DNA of 64,000 bases from Heterohyrax brucei (GCA_028571685.1 CM053141.1:50218333-50282332); one strand, 5' to 3'. Counted from the stretch's first letter, positions 22,801 through 33,367 are shown. Made by a program: numbers and translations. Notes: a model not told the origin generated them from the letters alone.

Positions 22801-25391
22801 ATTGGCCAGTGCACTTAAGTAGTTACTTTGACCACCTGTGTATGAATAAATTTTTTTCTGATCATTTCCTCAAGCATGTCAATGGGGACTATGGTTAAAT
22901 AATTTAACTCTTTGTAGGTGACAGCAGCTTTGTGAAGACAGTACGAAGCTAGGAAAGTTAGATTCACTTGTTAGAATTCATCAAGGCCGTCCTATATAAT
23001 TTCCTTGAACCATGTCCAAGGTGTGAGTTAGGAGAGTGTTTATTCATTCAGGAAACATTGATTGCCTGGTGCTGTTGGCCCTGGAGATACAGTATGGAGT
23101 GAGTGAGATCCAGATCCTGCTCTGCTAGAGCTTGTATCACGGTAGAGAGAGTAGAAGATAATAAACATCCAATATTTTCAGCTAGTGGTAATTTTATGAA
23201 GAAAATGTATTAAGAGTAGGGAGGAGTGATTTATGGACTGTAAGTGTGAGTGAATGAGGTGTGGGTCGGAGTCTCTTTAGAGTACTTCAGGGGATATCTC
23301 TGAAAAATGATCTGTATAATGAGGAAGTAGCTATGCCCAGGTCTGGGGAAAGACACTTCTAGACAAAATGAACAGCAAGTTAGTCTGATGTAGAAGTAGG
23401 CTTGAAGTATTTAAGGAACAGTATTGGCACCCTGGTGGTGTTGTGGTTAAGAGCTTCATTGCTAACCAAAACATCAGCAGTTCGCATCTACCAGCTGCTC
23501 CAAACCTATGGAGGAGTTCTACTCTGTCCTATAGAGTCACTATGAGTCGAAATCAACAGCAGTGAGATTTGTTTTCTTAATGAATGTTAATGAAGTAAAT
23601 AAGGGGGAGACCAACAGGGTGTTATGAAAGAAATCAGAGGCCAGATCACATAGGAATGCAGAGCCCACTGTAAGACATTTGAATTTTATTTCAAAGCTTG
23701 AAATAATATAATATGTAACTTGATTAAGTATATATAAGTACCTTGGAGGAATCTTAATACAGATTTATTTATTGGTAAGCTCACTTCTGTTCTTCATATA
23801 TTTTTATTAACCTTTAATTCACAATCATAGGCTTACATTTCTGTAATAGAAATGAAGGTAAAGAGTGAAAAAAGGAATAGACAGAATCAGGAAAACTGAA
23901 AGGAGACTTTTTTGAAGATGTTAGAATGGCATTGTTTTCTTGAAAGAAAAATCATCTCTTTTTACATTAGACTTAATTACATATTTAAGCAATATTATTC
24001 ACTGGATATTTAACACTGATAGAAATATGTGTGAGGAAATAATACTGCTTGGCTTTGGCAGTTGGAATTAAGCCAGTCATTCTGCAACAGAAAGAACCTA
24101 GAAGATCTGTACAGTAAAGTTACTAAGGCTTCCAGAAACTTACCAGATAGATATGCCAGGTAGCAACAACAGTTCATAAAATCTGTTTTGAAATGTGTAA
24201 AGGAAGACACTGAATTTGTCTAAGGATGCTGGTGAAACCCTCAGAACGACAGTGTTTCTGAAGATTTTTTTTTTTTCAGTTGTATAATTGATGAAGTAAA
24301 TGGGCATGATGATTGTAGGTGGGAAGTGCTGTTAGTGTGGGGGGAAGAGGAGTATATCTGACACCAGTGAGTAGTGATATAGTTAGGAACAGATGCAGGA
24401 GAGATCTGCAATACAGGGAGCTTGCACCTGTTCTTAGAAGAAGAGAGTTAAAGTCGAAAGTTTTGGAAAGTTTGGTGAAAAGAAAGAAGCATGAATTTGG
24501 ATGCACTAAAACCAAAACCAAACCCGTTGCCAAGTAGTCAATTTTCTGACTTGTGGTAAGTCCACATATTTCAGGGTAGAACTGCAACCTATAGTTTTAA
24601 ATGGCTGCAGTCTTACAGGAATCACCCTGTGGTACAGTGATGTAGCACAGGAATACTAACCAAAAGGTTGGTGTTTCAGATCCACCCAGAGGACTGTTGA
24701 TGTGTTTCTGAAAGATTATGGTCTTGAAAATGCTGCAGAGCAGTTCTGTTCAGCCATAAGTCAGAATTGACTCAATGACAGCTAATGACAGCAGTCTTAA
24801 ATCAATAGATCACTAGGCCTTTAGTGGCGCCTTGGGTGGATTTGAACCACCAGCTTTTAGTTAGTAGTTGGAGAGCAGACTGCTTGTGCGCACATGGATC
24901 TTTGGGAGCACTAAAAGGTACAGAGTAATTTTTAATACAAAAATGGAATACAGGGTTAGAATGGAGAAGAGAAAACTTAGAGGTCTTTAGGAATTTGTTA
25001 GGTAAAATAACGTGGTTTTTGGAGGTGTTTGATGTGTTCTGTTATGTTTTGTGAAATGTGTTTGTAAATTTCAGCATAACTTTCTTCTACAGGATTCTGG
25101 AGTGAAGCAGATGTCACTCGGCCTTTTGTCTCCCAGGGCGTGATCACAGATGGAAAATACTTCTCCTTTTTCTGTTACCAGTTAAATACTTTGGCACTGA
25201 CTGCACAAGCTGATCAGAATAATCCCCGTAAAAATATATGTTGGGGAACACACAGTAAGCCTCTATATGAAATAGTCGAAGATAATGAGGTGAAAGGTTT
25301 TAATGATGATGTTCTACTTCAGTTAGTTCATTTTCTACTGAATAGACCAAAAGAAGATGACAGAGACAAATCACAGTTGTTGAAAAACTAA
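16305..25391 (+). CDS. MRPS30: Mitochondrial ribosomal protein mL65 (MRPS30/PDCD9), complete five-exon gene
   Basis: The joined exons 16305-16881, 19147-19292, 21254-21359, 22463-22639 and 25093-25391 give 1,305 bases: 434 residues plus TAA. The protein matches mammalian MRPS30 (about 439 residues) along its whole length, including the stretches [64 protein letters not shown] and [15 protein letters not shown]30 was first named as a small-subunit or apoptosis protein but is a component of the large (39S) mitoribosomal subunit and a homologue of mL37. The N-terminus is basic and Ser/Ala rich, as expected of a mitochondrial presequence. The start is chosen because ATG 16305 aligns with the family start and has A at -3 and G at +4. 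All junctions are GT/AG and frame is kept (phases 1,0,1,1). The few residues missing against human MRPS30 fall in the Pro/Glu stretch of exon 1. No disabling change is seen, so it looks functional. Confidence 0.97.
17290..17520 (-). repeat. MIR (tRNA-derived SINE), antisense, in intron 1
   Basis: TTATGTGCCAGGTTCCAATA, AATTTAATCCTCACAATAAT and GGAATTAAACCCAGACACTC are the reverse of the MIR consensus order. Old and diverged. Confidence 0.7.
17781..17838 (+). repeat. AfroSINE 3' tail only, in intron 1
   Basis: AGGGTCGCCATGAGTTGGAT, CCGACTCGACGGCACTTGGC, then three more TTGGC units. It lies directly before the DNA-transposon remnant. Confidence 0.85.
17850..18600 (+). pseudogene. Dead IS630/Tc1-mariner-type transposase in MRPS30 intron 1
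   Basis: Two overlapping frames (up to 18322, then 18327-18554) read as one transposase of the kind common in arthropods: ending of an N-terminal HTH part near LETARSV, then SIS-type repeats ([14 protein letters not shown]), [14 protein letters not shown], a core [14 protein letters not shown], then [12 protein letters not shown] and [16 protein letters not shown]. Intact relatives have FSDEAHFW with the first catalytic Asp; here it is Asn, and the second Asp block (WFQQDGA-like) is missing. A stop at about 18320 separates the two parts. No terminal repeats were identified. Family assignment is by motif memory; the subfamily name is unknown to me. Confidence 0.75.
18785..18915 (+). repeat. 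MIR, sense, in intron 1
   Basis: GGTTTCACATCTATAAAACT then GAGATGATGACAACAATACT resembles MIR CTCATCTGTAAAATGGGGAT-type sequence. Diverged. Confidence 0.5.
19121..19141 (+). repeat. 21-base poly-T at the intron 1 acceptor
   Basis: An uninterrupted T tract five bases before exon 2. It serves as the polypyrimidine tract of this acceptor and may vary in length. Confidence 0.95.
19147..19292 (+). CDS. MRPS30: MRPS30 coding exon 2
   Basis: 146 bases encode [15 protein letters not shown] through AKQLTE, the match to the family segment DYRCPVHFYW. The acceptor is TGGTAG directly after 21 T residues and the donor is GAG|GTGAGA. The exon enters in phase 1 and leaves in phase 0. Confidence 0.95.
19570..19972 (+). 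mobile_element. RTE LINE 3'-end fragment, sense, in intron 2
   Basis: CTTGGAAGCAGCAGTGAAAT, GACCCAAGCCATGGTCTTTT and GAATTATGGTGTTGGAGAAG parallel 10505-10710. A deletion follows and the true tail is missing. Confidence 0.75.
19972..20300 (-). mobile_element. LTR fragment (MaLR-like), antisense, in intron 2
   Basis: GAAGAGAAATTTATTCCCCT, TCTGAATTTGGGGCACCAGC and TCTCAAAAGAGCTTGATTTA follow the same order as the LTR at 62150-62560. Ends not preserved. Confidence 0.6.
20320..20478 (-). repeat. AfroSINE, antisense, in intron 2
   Basis: Complete: CTGCCATTGAGTGGATTCTG through TAACCACTATACCACCAGGG. Confidence 0.85.
20495..20600 (-). repeat. AfroSINE 3' tail fragments, antisense
   Basis: Two tail pieces in a row: CTACTACCGTCAAGTCAATT, and AGCCAAAAAGCTGAACCTAG with CCATCGAGTTG. 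Confidence 0.6.
20715..20920 (-). repeat. AfroSINE (long subtype), antisense
   Basis: GGTTCCAACTCATGGCCACT, GGACAGAGTAGAAGTACACC, CACACATTTCTCCCGCTGAG, CTCAACCACTATATCACTAG. It includes the extra CACATTTCTCCCGC segment. Confidence 0.8.
21145..21180 (+). repeat. AfroSINE/RTE 3' tail fragment
   Basis: GTTGCTATGAGTCTAAAACA then ACTTGACAGCA. A tail-only remnant 75 bases before exon 3. Confidence 0.55.
21254..21359 (+). CDS. MRPS30: MRPS30 coding exon 3
   Basis: 106 bases encode [13 protein letters not shown] through YENNIFV, a near-exact family match. The acceptor is TTTGTTTAAG and the donor is G|GTAAGT. It leaves in phase 1. An in-frame run-on to 21442 is intronic. Confidence 0.95.
21360..22462 (+). 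other. MRPS30 intron 3, no recognised repeat
   Basis: A 1,103-base AT-rich intron. A T-rich and (TTTG)n-like patch lies near 21700-21740. Nothing else is recognised; the open frames at 21670-21927 and 22098-22415 are unlike any protein I know. Confidence 0.7.
22463..22639 (+). CDS. MRPS30: MRPS30 coding exon 4
   Basis: 177 bases encode [15 protein letters not shown] through GAQAVYQG, the best-conserved part of the protein. The acceptor is CGTCCTTCAG and the donor is AAG|GTAAAA, a weaker donor than the others. It enters and leaves in phase 1. Confidence 0.95.
23040..23150 (+). repeat. L2-class fragment in intron 4
   Basis: TTCATTCAGGAAACATTGAT, GGCCCTGGAGATACAGTATG and TCTGCTAGAGCTTGTATCAC resemble the conserved L2/MIR-like domain. 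Confidence 0.5.
23428..23575 (+). repeat. AfroSINE, sense, in intron 4
   Basis: ACCCTGGTGGTGTTGTGGTT, GAGTTCTACTCTGTCCTATA, then tail TATGAGTCGAAATCAACAGC. Close to complete. Confidence 0.85.
24507..24885 (-). repeat. AfroSINE, antisense, split by a younger SINE
   Basis: The left part AAACCAAACCCGTTGCCAAG to 24615 and the right part from 24791 (GCCTTTAGTGGCGCCTTGGG, GATTTGAACCACCAGCTTTT) belong to one reverse SINE. It is interrupted at 24616-24790. Confidence 0.7.
24616..24790 (+). repeat. AfroSINE, sense, nested in another SINE
   Basis: CACCCTGTGGTACAGTGATG, AACCAAAAGGTTGGTGTTTC, tail GACTCAATGACAGCTAATGA. It is flanked by the 9-base duplication GCAGTCTTA (24607-24615 and 24791-24799). Confidence 0.8.
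25093..25391 (+). CDS. MRPS30: MRPS30 coding exon 5 and stop
   Basis: The final 299 coding bases encode [16 protein letters not shown] through the C-terminal KSQLLKN and TAA at 25389-25391. The acceptor is TTCTTCTACAG. The C-terminus agrees with family members, which end RPKEE..SQLLEN. Confidence 0.96.
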
Positions 25392-25470
25392 CAGAATACT
25401 TGCTTCAGGACTTTGGGGTTACTTAAATTTCACTTAAGTAACAATAAATGGAATTTTAATAATGAGATTT
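25392..25470 (+). promoter_or_regulatory. MRPS30: MRPS30 3' UTR with poly(A) signal
   Basis: AATAAA lies at 25443-25448, 51 bases past the stop codon, so the 3' UTR can be only about 70-80 bases. Antisense L1 sequence starts about 25 bases after this point, leaving little unique sequence for downstream processing elements. The cleavage site itself is inferred. Confidence 0.7.
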
Positions 25471-28400
25471 GTCAGGTATTAACTGTATTAATTCTTTTAC
25501 CATTTTTGTTTTTTGATTGTGTTTTAAGTGAAAGTGTACAATTTGAGTCAGTTTCTCATACAAAACTTACTTTGTTATTTGATTCTAGCACTCTGACCAC
25601 ACACTCCTCCTCTCCACCCTGTACGTCCTGCATCCATTCAACCAGATCTTGCCCTCCTCTGCCTTCTCATCTCGCCTCTGGATGAGAGATGACCAGGTAG
25701 TCTCTTGTATCTACTTAAGCCAAGAAGCACACTCTTCACCAGTATTACTTTATGTCATATAGACCAGTACAATCTTTGAAGAACTGGCTTTGGAAATAGT
25801 TTCAGTTCTGAATTAACACAGAATCCAGAGGCCTTGTCTTCCAGGGACTATACAGTCTTTCAGACCGTCAGGTCTAATCTTTTTAGTAGAATTTGTCTTC
25901 TGTACCCCACATTTGTCCTGCTCCATCAGGCCCCTGTAAGGGTGGTCATTGGTGGTAGCTGGGCACTATCTATTTCTTCTGATCTCATGTTGATATAGTC
26001 TCTGATTTATGTAGCCCTTTCAGTCTTTTGGGTTCATATGTTTCTTATGTATTTAATGTTCTTCATTCTCCTTAGATGGCTGCTTTTTAGCTTTGGAGAC
26101 TCCAGACACCTCTCACCAAACTTGAATGTAAAACATTCTCTTAAACTTTGTTACAGCAATTGACCTAAATGCCCCCCTGAAACAGTGGTTCAGTGGTTCT
26201 CAGACCCCTGCCCCAGCTACCATGCCTTGAAGTGTTTGGTTATATTCAGGAAACTTTAGGTTTTGGTTTAGTCCCATTGTACTGACTTCTCCTCTACTGT
26301 GTGTTGTTCCTTCCTTCACCTAAAATAATTCTTATCTGCTGTCTGAATTAGTGAAAACCCTTCTTCCTCCTACACCTGTCTTGTAACCATCAAAGAATGT
26401 TTTCTTCATGTTTAAACTTTTTCTTGAGTCCATAAAATACTAATCTCATACAATATTTGTCTTTTTGCAGAGGACTAATTTCACTCAGCATGGTGCCTTC
26501 CAAATTCATCCAGATTGGGAGGTGTTTCTTAAATTCGTCATTGTTCTTTATCATAGCGTAGTAGTGCATTACTTGAATATAATTTATCAATTGATCTGTT
26601 GCTGGGCAACTAGATTGATACCATCCTTTTGTTATTGTGGACAGTTCTGGGATTAACATTGGTGTGCATGTGTCTATTCGTGTGGCAGCTCTTCTGTAGA
26701 GTATATTCCAAGAAGTGGGAATGCTGAATTGTATGTATTTCAATTTCTAGCTTTTTAAGAAAGCATCAGATCAATTGCCAAAGTGGGTTGTATTATTTTA
26801 CATTCCCAGTGGAAGTGTCTAAGTGTTCTAGTCTCTTTGCAGCCTCTCCAGCTTATTTTGGGGCTTTTAAATTAATGCCAGTCTTCTTGTTGTATCTTGA
26901 GATGGAATCTCATGGTAGTTGTGATATGCATTTCTTAATGGCTAATGATCATGAGAACTTCCTCATGTTTCTGTTAGCACCTTGAATGTCTTCCTTGGTA
27001 AGTGCCTATTCATGTTCTTTGCCCATTTTTAATTGGTTTATAGTCTTTGTTGTTGAGGTTTTGCAGTATCTTGTAGATCTTAGAAATTAGATGCTGATCA
27101 GACTTGTTATACCCTCCGTTTTTTTCCCCACAGTCTGTAGGGTGTGTTTTTACCCTTTGAGTGAAGTCTTTGGATATGCATAAGCGTTTAACTTTCAGGA
27201 GTTACCAGTCATGTATTTTCCAGTGTTTGTGCACTGCTAGTAACATTTGTCTTTTCTGTTTATGCCATGTGTTAGGGCTCCTGGCATTGTCTATGTTTTT
27301 GTTTTGTGGTTTTTATTGTTCTAGATTTTAAATTTAGGTCTTTCATCTTCGGTTGGTTTTTGTGCCTGGTGTGAGATATGGGTCTTGTTTCATTTTTTTG
27401 CAGGCGAATATCTGGTTTTGCCAACACTATTTGTTAAAGAGACTGTCTTTTCCTCAGTTAATGGTCTTTGGGCCTTTGACAAATATCAGCTGCTCACAGG
27501 TGGATGATTTTATGTCTGGATTTGCAGTTCTGTTCCATTAATCTGTATATCTGTTGTCATACCAGTACCAGAGTTTTTTGACTACTTTGGAAGTATAATA
27601 GGTCCTACATTCAGATAGTGTAAGGTCACTGTGGTTTTCTTCATTAATGCTTTCCTTATTTGGGGCTTCTTCCCTTTCTATGTAAAGTTGATGATTTGTT
27701 TCTCCATCTCATTAAAAAATATTGGAATGAGGGTCGGGATTGCATTGTATCTGTCTATTGCTTGGGGTAGAATAGACATTTTCACAAGGTTGTGTCTTCT
27801 TGTCCATGAACAAGGTATCTGTCTCCATCTATGTAGGTCTCTTGCAGTAATCTCGTTTTCTTTGTATAGGAATTTTACATCTTTGTATAGATTTCTTTCA
27901 AAGTATTTTATCTTTGGGGGCCATTGTATGTGGTATTGATTCTGTGATTTCCTTGTTGATGTTCTCTTTGTTGGTGTAGAGATATCTAACTGATTTTTGT
28001 ACATCCTGTATCTGGAATCTTTGCTGAACTCTTATTTCAGTGTTTTTTTTTTTTTTTTTAATGGATTCTGTAGCGTTTTCTGTGTATAAGATGATATCTG
28101 CAAATAGAAATAATTTTACTTCTTCCTTACCAGTACAGATGGTCTTTATTTCTTTTTTTGGCCTGATTGCTCTGGCTAGAACATTAAGCATAGTGCTGAA
28201 TAAAAGTGGAGACAAAGAGCATACTTTTCTGGTTCCCATTCTCAAGGGGGATGTTTTCAAGCTCTCCAATTAGGATGATGTTTAGCTGTTGGTTTTGTAC
28301 AAATGCCCTTTATTATGTTGAATTCCCCTTCAAATTTGGCTGAGAGTTTTTAGCATGAAATTGACTTTGTCAAATGGCTTTTCTGTATCAGTTGATAAAA

Positions 28401-28769
28401 ATCAAATGCTTGTATTTATGTGGTTGATTACATTCATTGTTTTTTTCATGTTAAACCATTGCTGTATACCTGCTGTGAATACCAGTTGGTCATGGTGAAT
28501 TATTTTTATGATACGTTGTTGAATGCTATTGGCTAGAATTTTGTTGAGGATTTTTGCACCGAAGTTCATGACGTGTTGGTCTCGAATTTTCCGTTTTGTG
28601 CTCTTTACCTAATTTTGGTATCAGGGTTATGCTGGCTTCATTGAATGAGTTTGGGAGTGTTCCATTCTTTTCTAAGCTCTGAAATATCTTTAGTAATAGT
28701 GGTATTTTCTCTGAAAATGTATTAGAATTCTCCAGTGAAGCCATCAGGACCAGAGTTTTTTGTTGTTGT

Positions 28770-29163
28770 TGGGAGGTTTTTTTTTCTTTTTTTTTTTCTT
28801 TTTTTTTTTCTTTTTATTTAACATAACTGAGTGAAAATGTACATTCACATGTAAATTTACATGCCCCCCTGTATGCAGCTTCCACTGTCCGGTGACTGCA
28901 CACTATTCCTCTCTGCTCCATACATGTCTCATCCTCCCAACAGTCTCCTTTCCCCTCCTCTCCGTCCACTCCCCTTCCTCCAGCCAGAGGTCAGCAAGAT
29001 GATATCCTATAGATGTATAGAACCATAAAGTGCTTCCAATATATGGTTACTCTGCATTGCCAAGTCCAATCCATTCCTGTCCAAAGAGTGGACCTTTGTT
29101 ATAATTTATGGGAACGGGCAGCATCAGGGCCAGGGGCCATGCTCTCAGAGGAACCCCAAAACC
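28770..29163 (-). mobile_element. Truncated L1 3' UTR nested in the larger L1
   Basis: A (T6-11 C)n tract at 28777-28815, the complement of a poly-A tail, is followed by L1 3'-UTR complement shared with 43515-43815 and 49300-49600 (TGGTTACTCTGCATTGCCAA, CTCCTTCCTCCAGC-type). Flanked by the short duplication GTTGGGAG (28768-28775 and 29169-29176). Confidence 0.85.
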
Positions 29164-29249
29164 GCTGAGTTGGGAGTTTTTCTTAATTGCCTTTCAGTCT
29201 CTTCTTTTGTAATGGGCTTATTGTTTTACCTTTGTGTTAGTTTAGGTAG

Positions 29250-29660
29250 GTGGTGGTGTGGGAATTTACTTAAGGGCTTTGCTACTGTGCATGCTAGTCA
29301 TAGATGAAAGTACACCTCATCTGATCTACCAAGTGCATCAGAGACTGTTCCTGGCATGAGCTTTGATAAATGAGGCATGGAACGCTGTGCTTCTAGGGAG
29401 GACAGAAAACTGTCCTGAATGCCCTGCCAGAAATCTCTGAGAACATCCTAACCTGTATTTCATCTTCCTTGTAGAAAGAAAAATGTCTTGCATGAGCTAA
29501 TGTCGCCTCATGGTTGTTCTCCTTTTTCTGTCTTCATTTTACAATAAATACTTGGGACCACAGGAAAACTGGGCTCTCGACTGGAGGGTTGTTAGCCCCG
29601 TCAATCCACTTTTACTTGTCTGTTTTCTTATCTTTGGCATCGCCCTGTCTTCGGCCCTGT
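29250..29660. mobile_element. LTR-like insertion in L1 (solo ERV LTR candidate)
   Basis: About 410 bases not found in other L1 copies separate two L1 parts. The piece starts near TGTGGGAATTTACTTAAG and contains AATAAA at 29543-29548 followed by CTGGGCTCTCGACTGGAGGG, an order typical of retroviral LTR R/U5 regions. No clean target duplication was found and the right edge is uncertain (29640-29665). It could instead be another kind of inserted DNA. Non-coding. Confidence 0.45.
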
Positions 29661-30861
29661 TTGCTGGAGGAAATCCATTTCCTTTAGGTTTTCAAATTTG
29701 TTAGAGTGCTACTTTTATTGTATTGTGTCATGGTTTTTTTTTTTAAATTTCAGTTGGGCCTGTTGTGGTATCACCCATCTCATTTCTTATTTGGGCTGTT
29801 TGCTTCCTCTCCTATTTTTCTTTTGTCAGTTTGGCCAGTGGTTTATCGATTATGGTGATCTTTTCAAAGAACTAGCTTTTGGTCTTGTTAATTCTTTTGA
29901 TCTTTTTTCTGTACTCTAATTCTTTTAGTTCTGCTCTAATTTTTATATATGCTTTCTTCTGGTGCCTGAAGACTTCTTTTGCTGCTCTCTTTCTACCTTT
30001 TTGAGTCATAGTATTAAAATTTCGATTTGGGCCCTCTCTTCTTTGGATGTGTGCAGTTTTTGAGATAAATTGACCTCTGAGCACTGCTTTTTCTGTGTCC
30101 CAAATGTTCTGGTAAGATGTGTTTTCATTCTCATTTGATTCTGAAAATGTCTTTATTCCTTCATTTCTTCTATAATCCAGTAGTTTTTGAGCATGGTGTT
30201 GTTCAGTTTCTGTGTTTGATTTTTTTCCCTTGATTTTTCTGTTACTGATTTCTACTTTTGGCCTGAAGGTCTGAAAGATGCTTTGCAATATTTTGATGCT
30301 TAGGATTGTTAAGGCTTGCATTATGGCCTAAAATGTGGTCTAGTCTGGAGAATTTTCCTTGTATGCTGGGGACAAAAGTGTACTTCGCTGCTGTTGGACA
30401 CAGTGTTCTATATATGTCCATGAGATCGAGTTAGTTGATTGAAGCATTTAAATCTTCTGTGTCTTTATTGTGCTTCTTTCTACATATTCAGTCCTTCACT
30501 GAAAGTGGTGTGGTGAAGTCTTCTGCTATTGTTTTAGAGGTTTCTGTTCCTGTTTTCAATGCTATTAGCATTTGTTTTGTATATTTAGGAGTTCTGTCGT
30601 TTGTGTGGAAATGTTTAATATGGTTATGTCCTCTGGATATGTTGACCCATTAGTCATTATATAGTGTCCTTCCTTGTCCAGTGTGGTAGATTTTAAAGTC
30701 TATTTTATCAGAAATTAATATATTACCACTCCTGCTCTTTTTTGAATGTTTGCTTGATGTATTTTTTTCCCCATCTTTTCAGTTTTAGTTTGTTTCTGTC
30801 TTGAATTTATGGTGTGTCTCTTGTAGGCAGCAAATGACTCCCACCTCCCCCCGCAAAAAAA

Positions 30862-31012
30862 AAACAAAACCCATTGTTGTTGAGTCAGTTCCAACTCATA
30901 GTAACCCTATAAACTGAGTAGAACTGCTTCATAGAGCTTCTAAGGAATGCCTGGCAGATTTGAACTGGGACCTATGATTAGCAGCCATAGCACTTAACTA
31001 ATGCATACGCAG
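30862..31012 (-). repeat. AfroSINE, antisense, nested in L1
   Basis: CCATTGTTGTTGAGTCAGTT, AACTGAGTAGAACTGCTTCA, GCAGCCATAGCACTTAACTA. It is preceded by a C/A-rich run (30841-30868). Confidence 0.85.
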
Positions 31013-33367
31013 ATTGTGTGTTTTAAATCCATTCCACTACTTTCTGTCTCTTTATTCTTGTATTTTATCCATTTACAGTTGGCATAAGTATTAACAAATA
31101 CAAGTTTATTGCTGTCACTTGATGCCTGTTTTTGTGCATTGTTGATGACAATTTCTTTTTTCCAGTTAATTTGTTGTGCTTTGTATGTGTTCTTTCATCT
31201 TTTACATTTTTGTTGGTTTTGTATTCACTGAGACTTCATGTTTTTTACTTTGATATGTACAATTTTTTTTATTCCTTTTATGGTTACCTTAATGTTTACC
31301 CATTTTTGTGAATGTAAACCAGTCTTTTATTTCTTTGTATTGCCTTGACTTGCTAGAAGATCTAGGACTATATATATATTTTTTTATAGTTCCCTCTTTT
31401 TTATAATGTTATCTTTTACATAGTGACATCTCTGTTTCTGTATTTTCAGTGTTTGATTTATTTTTTGTTATTGCGCTATCAGGGTTGATACCTGTTTGCT
31501 CTGCCCTGCATTCTAGTCTTGGATTGTTATTTGATACTGATTGTCTAGCTGAATGACTCCCTTTAGTATTTCTTGTAATTTGGGTTTGGTTTTGGCAAAT
31601 TCCCTAAATTTCTGTTTTTCTGGAAATGTCATAATTTTGCCATCATATTTGAGCAACAGTTTTGCTGAGTGTCTAATTCTGGGCTGACATTTTTTTGTCT
31701 CCCTCAAAGTTTTATATATATAATCTCACTGCCTCCTTGCCTGTATGGTTTCTGCTGAGTGGTCCAAGCTTTGTTGTACTGACTCTCTTTTATAGATTAT
31801 TTTTCATTTATTCCTAGCTGCTTTTAAAATGCTCTCCTTTTCTTTGGTTTTGGAAAGCTTGATTATAATATCTCTTGGTGTCTCTCTTTTGGGAACCAAC
31901 TTGTGTGGAGTTTGATGAACATCTTGGATAGATATATTCTCATTTTTTGTGCTATCACAGACATTTTCTGTCAGCAGATCTTCAACAAGTCTCTCTGTAT
32001 TTTCTGTTATCCCTGCTGTTCTGGTACTCTAATTGTAGATCATTTCTCTTGATAGAGTCCCTTATAATTCTTACTGTTTCTTTATTTTTTAAAATTATGG
32101 TATCTGATTTTTTCCTCAAAAATGTTGGTGTCAGCTGCTTTGTCTTTGGTCTCATTCTTATTTTCTTTGCCTCAGTTCTGTTCCTTTGAATTTCAGTTAA
32201 GTGGGTTAGTGCTGTAGCTTTATTATTAATCTGCTAAATTTTGCCATGCTTTCAAATCTTTATGGTTCTTGCAGTATGTTCAGGTGCTCTGCTGCGTTTT
32301 TCCTGGTGTCCTTCCTGACCTGTTGAAGAGTTTTAAATGTTAATTTTTTGTATTCTGCATCCTATAATTCCAGAAAGTTCTCTTCATTTGGTGAAATTCT
32401 TGATTCTTTGTTTTAGGAACGTTCTGAAGCCGTTGTAGTCTGCCTCTTTGTTATAATTTGGCATTGACTGTTGTCTCCAAGCCGTCAGTAAGTTGTTGTA
32501 TTTATTTACGTTTGCTTACCATGTTCTAGTTTCTTATTTTGTTTGACATGCCTGAATAGGCTGGGCATGTGAGCTTGTTTGATTATTGGCTCCTTTAACC
32601 TCTGACCTACTGATAGAGTCATGTTAGCTAGGAGTCAGTTTACTTTTACTGTATGTATTCAGCTCAGATGTTTAGGTAGTCAGTCACCATGTGTGTGATG
32701 CAGGCTCTTCCCACCAGTCCTAGATGGGTTATAAGCACAGGTGTCTGGCTGCCTGTGCTAGGAAAGGTCAGGGGGTGACAGCTGTCCATGAATGTTTGCA
32801 AGGAAAGCATGACCCCATTCCTTAAAGTGCATATTTGGATAGGTTTTGCTGCTGGACTATGAGTGCCTGATGCTATATGCAGAGGTGAGAGGCTTTCAAG
32901 TCTGTGGACCCCCTCCCTATCCCTGCACCAATGCAAAGGAACTGTTTCTACTTTGTCAGTCTCTTGAGCCCTCTTGGGTGCTATGCAGAGAACAGAGGAG
33001 GAATAAGTAGAGGGAGAGGGGTTTATCTTGAAGGCAAGTTTTAGATCAGCACAGAGTAGATTAGACACAAGCTACTTAGCTCTAGAGGATCTGATACCAT
33101 TTTTCACTGATTCTGGAAGTGTGAGTGGGCTCTCCACCGCTCGATTCTCTCCTGTTGTGTAAGATGGTTTCTGAATGCCTCTGCCCCTCTCACCAGCTTG
33201 CTGCTGCTGATCCTTCTGCCAGATGGCTCAGTTTGATTTCTCAGCATTCCGTGTCATGTTCAGGGCTCCTAGAGTACCGCATGTGATCAATTATTAGTAT
33301 TATTATTTTTTTATTACAAGGATCACAAGAAGGACCTGATTACTTGGCCATCTTAGCCCTGCCCACT

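Larger units (their letters stand above)
22640..25092 (+). other. MRPS30 intron 4
   Basis: A 2,453-base intron. It holds an L2-like stretch (23040-23150), a sense AfroSINE (23428-23575) and a nested pair of AfroSINEs (24507-24885). The rest (22640-23040, 23580-24500, 24890-25090) is AT-rich with nothing recognised. Confidence 0.85.
25495..33367 (-). mobile_element. Near full-length afrotherian L1, antisense, with three nested insertions
   Basis: Read on the minus strand: 5' UTR from about 33367 (GGGCTAAGATGGCCAAG), ORF1 C-terminus at 31707-31513 (KCQPRIRHSAKLLLKYDGKI), then ORF2 with endonuclease/linker traces near 30321-29872 (DTEKAVLRGQFIS), RT traces around 28744-28269 ([43 protein letters not shown] where intact L1 has FADD), and a C-terminal part to 26390. 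The 3' UTR ends at a T-rich tract near 25495. Frames are shifted and stopped throughout. Insertions: L1 3' end (28770-29163), LTR-like piece (about 29250-29660) and AfroSINE (30862-31012). Without them it is about 6.9 kb. It lies tail-to-tail with MRPS30. Confidence 0.92.

Noticed and set aside
25140-25391. Separate 83-residue gene starting at the internal ATG 25140
   Set aside because: It is the in-frame end of MRPS30 exon 5.
32664-33068. 134-codon minus frame
   Set aside because: Falls in the 5' UTR of the antisense L1; no match to ORF1.
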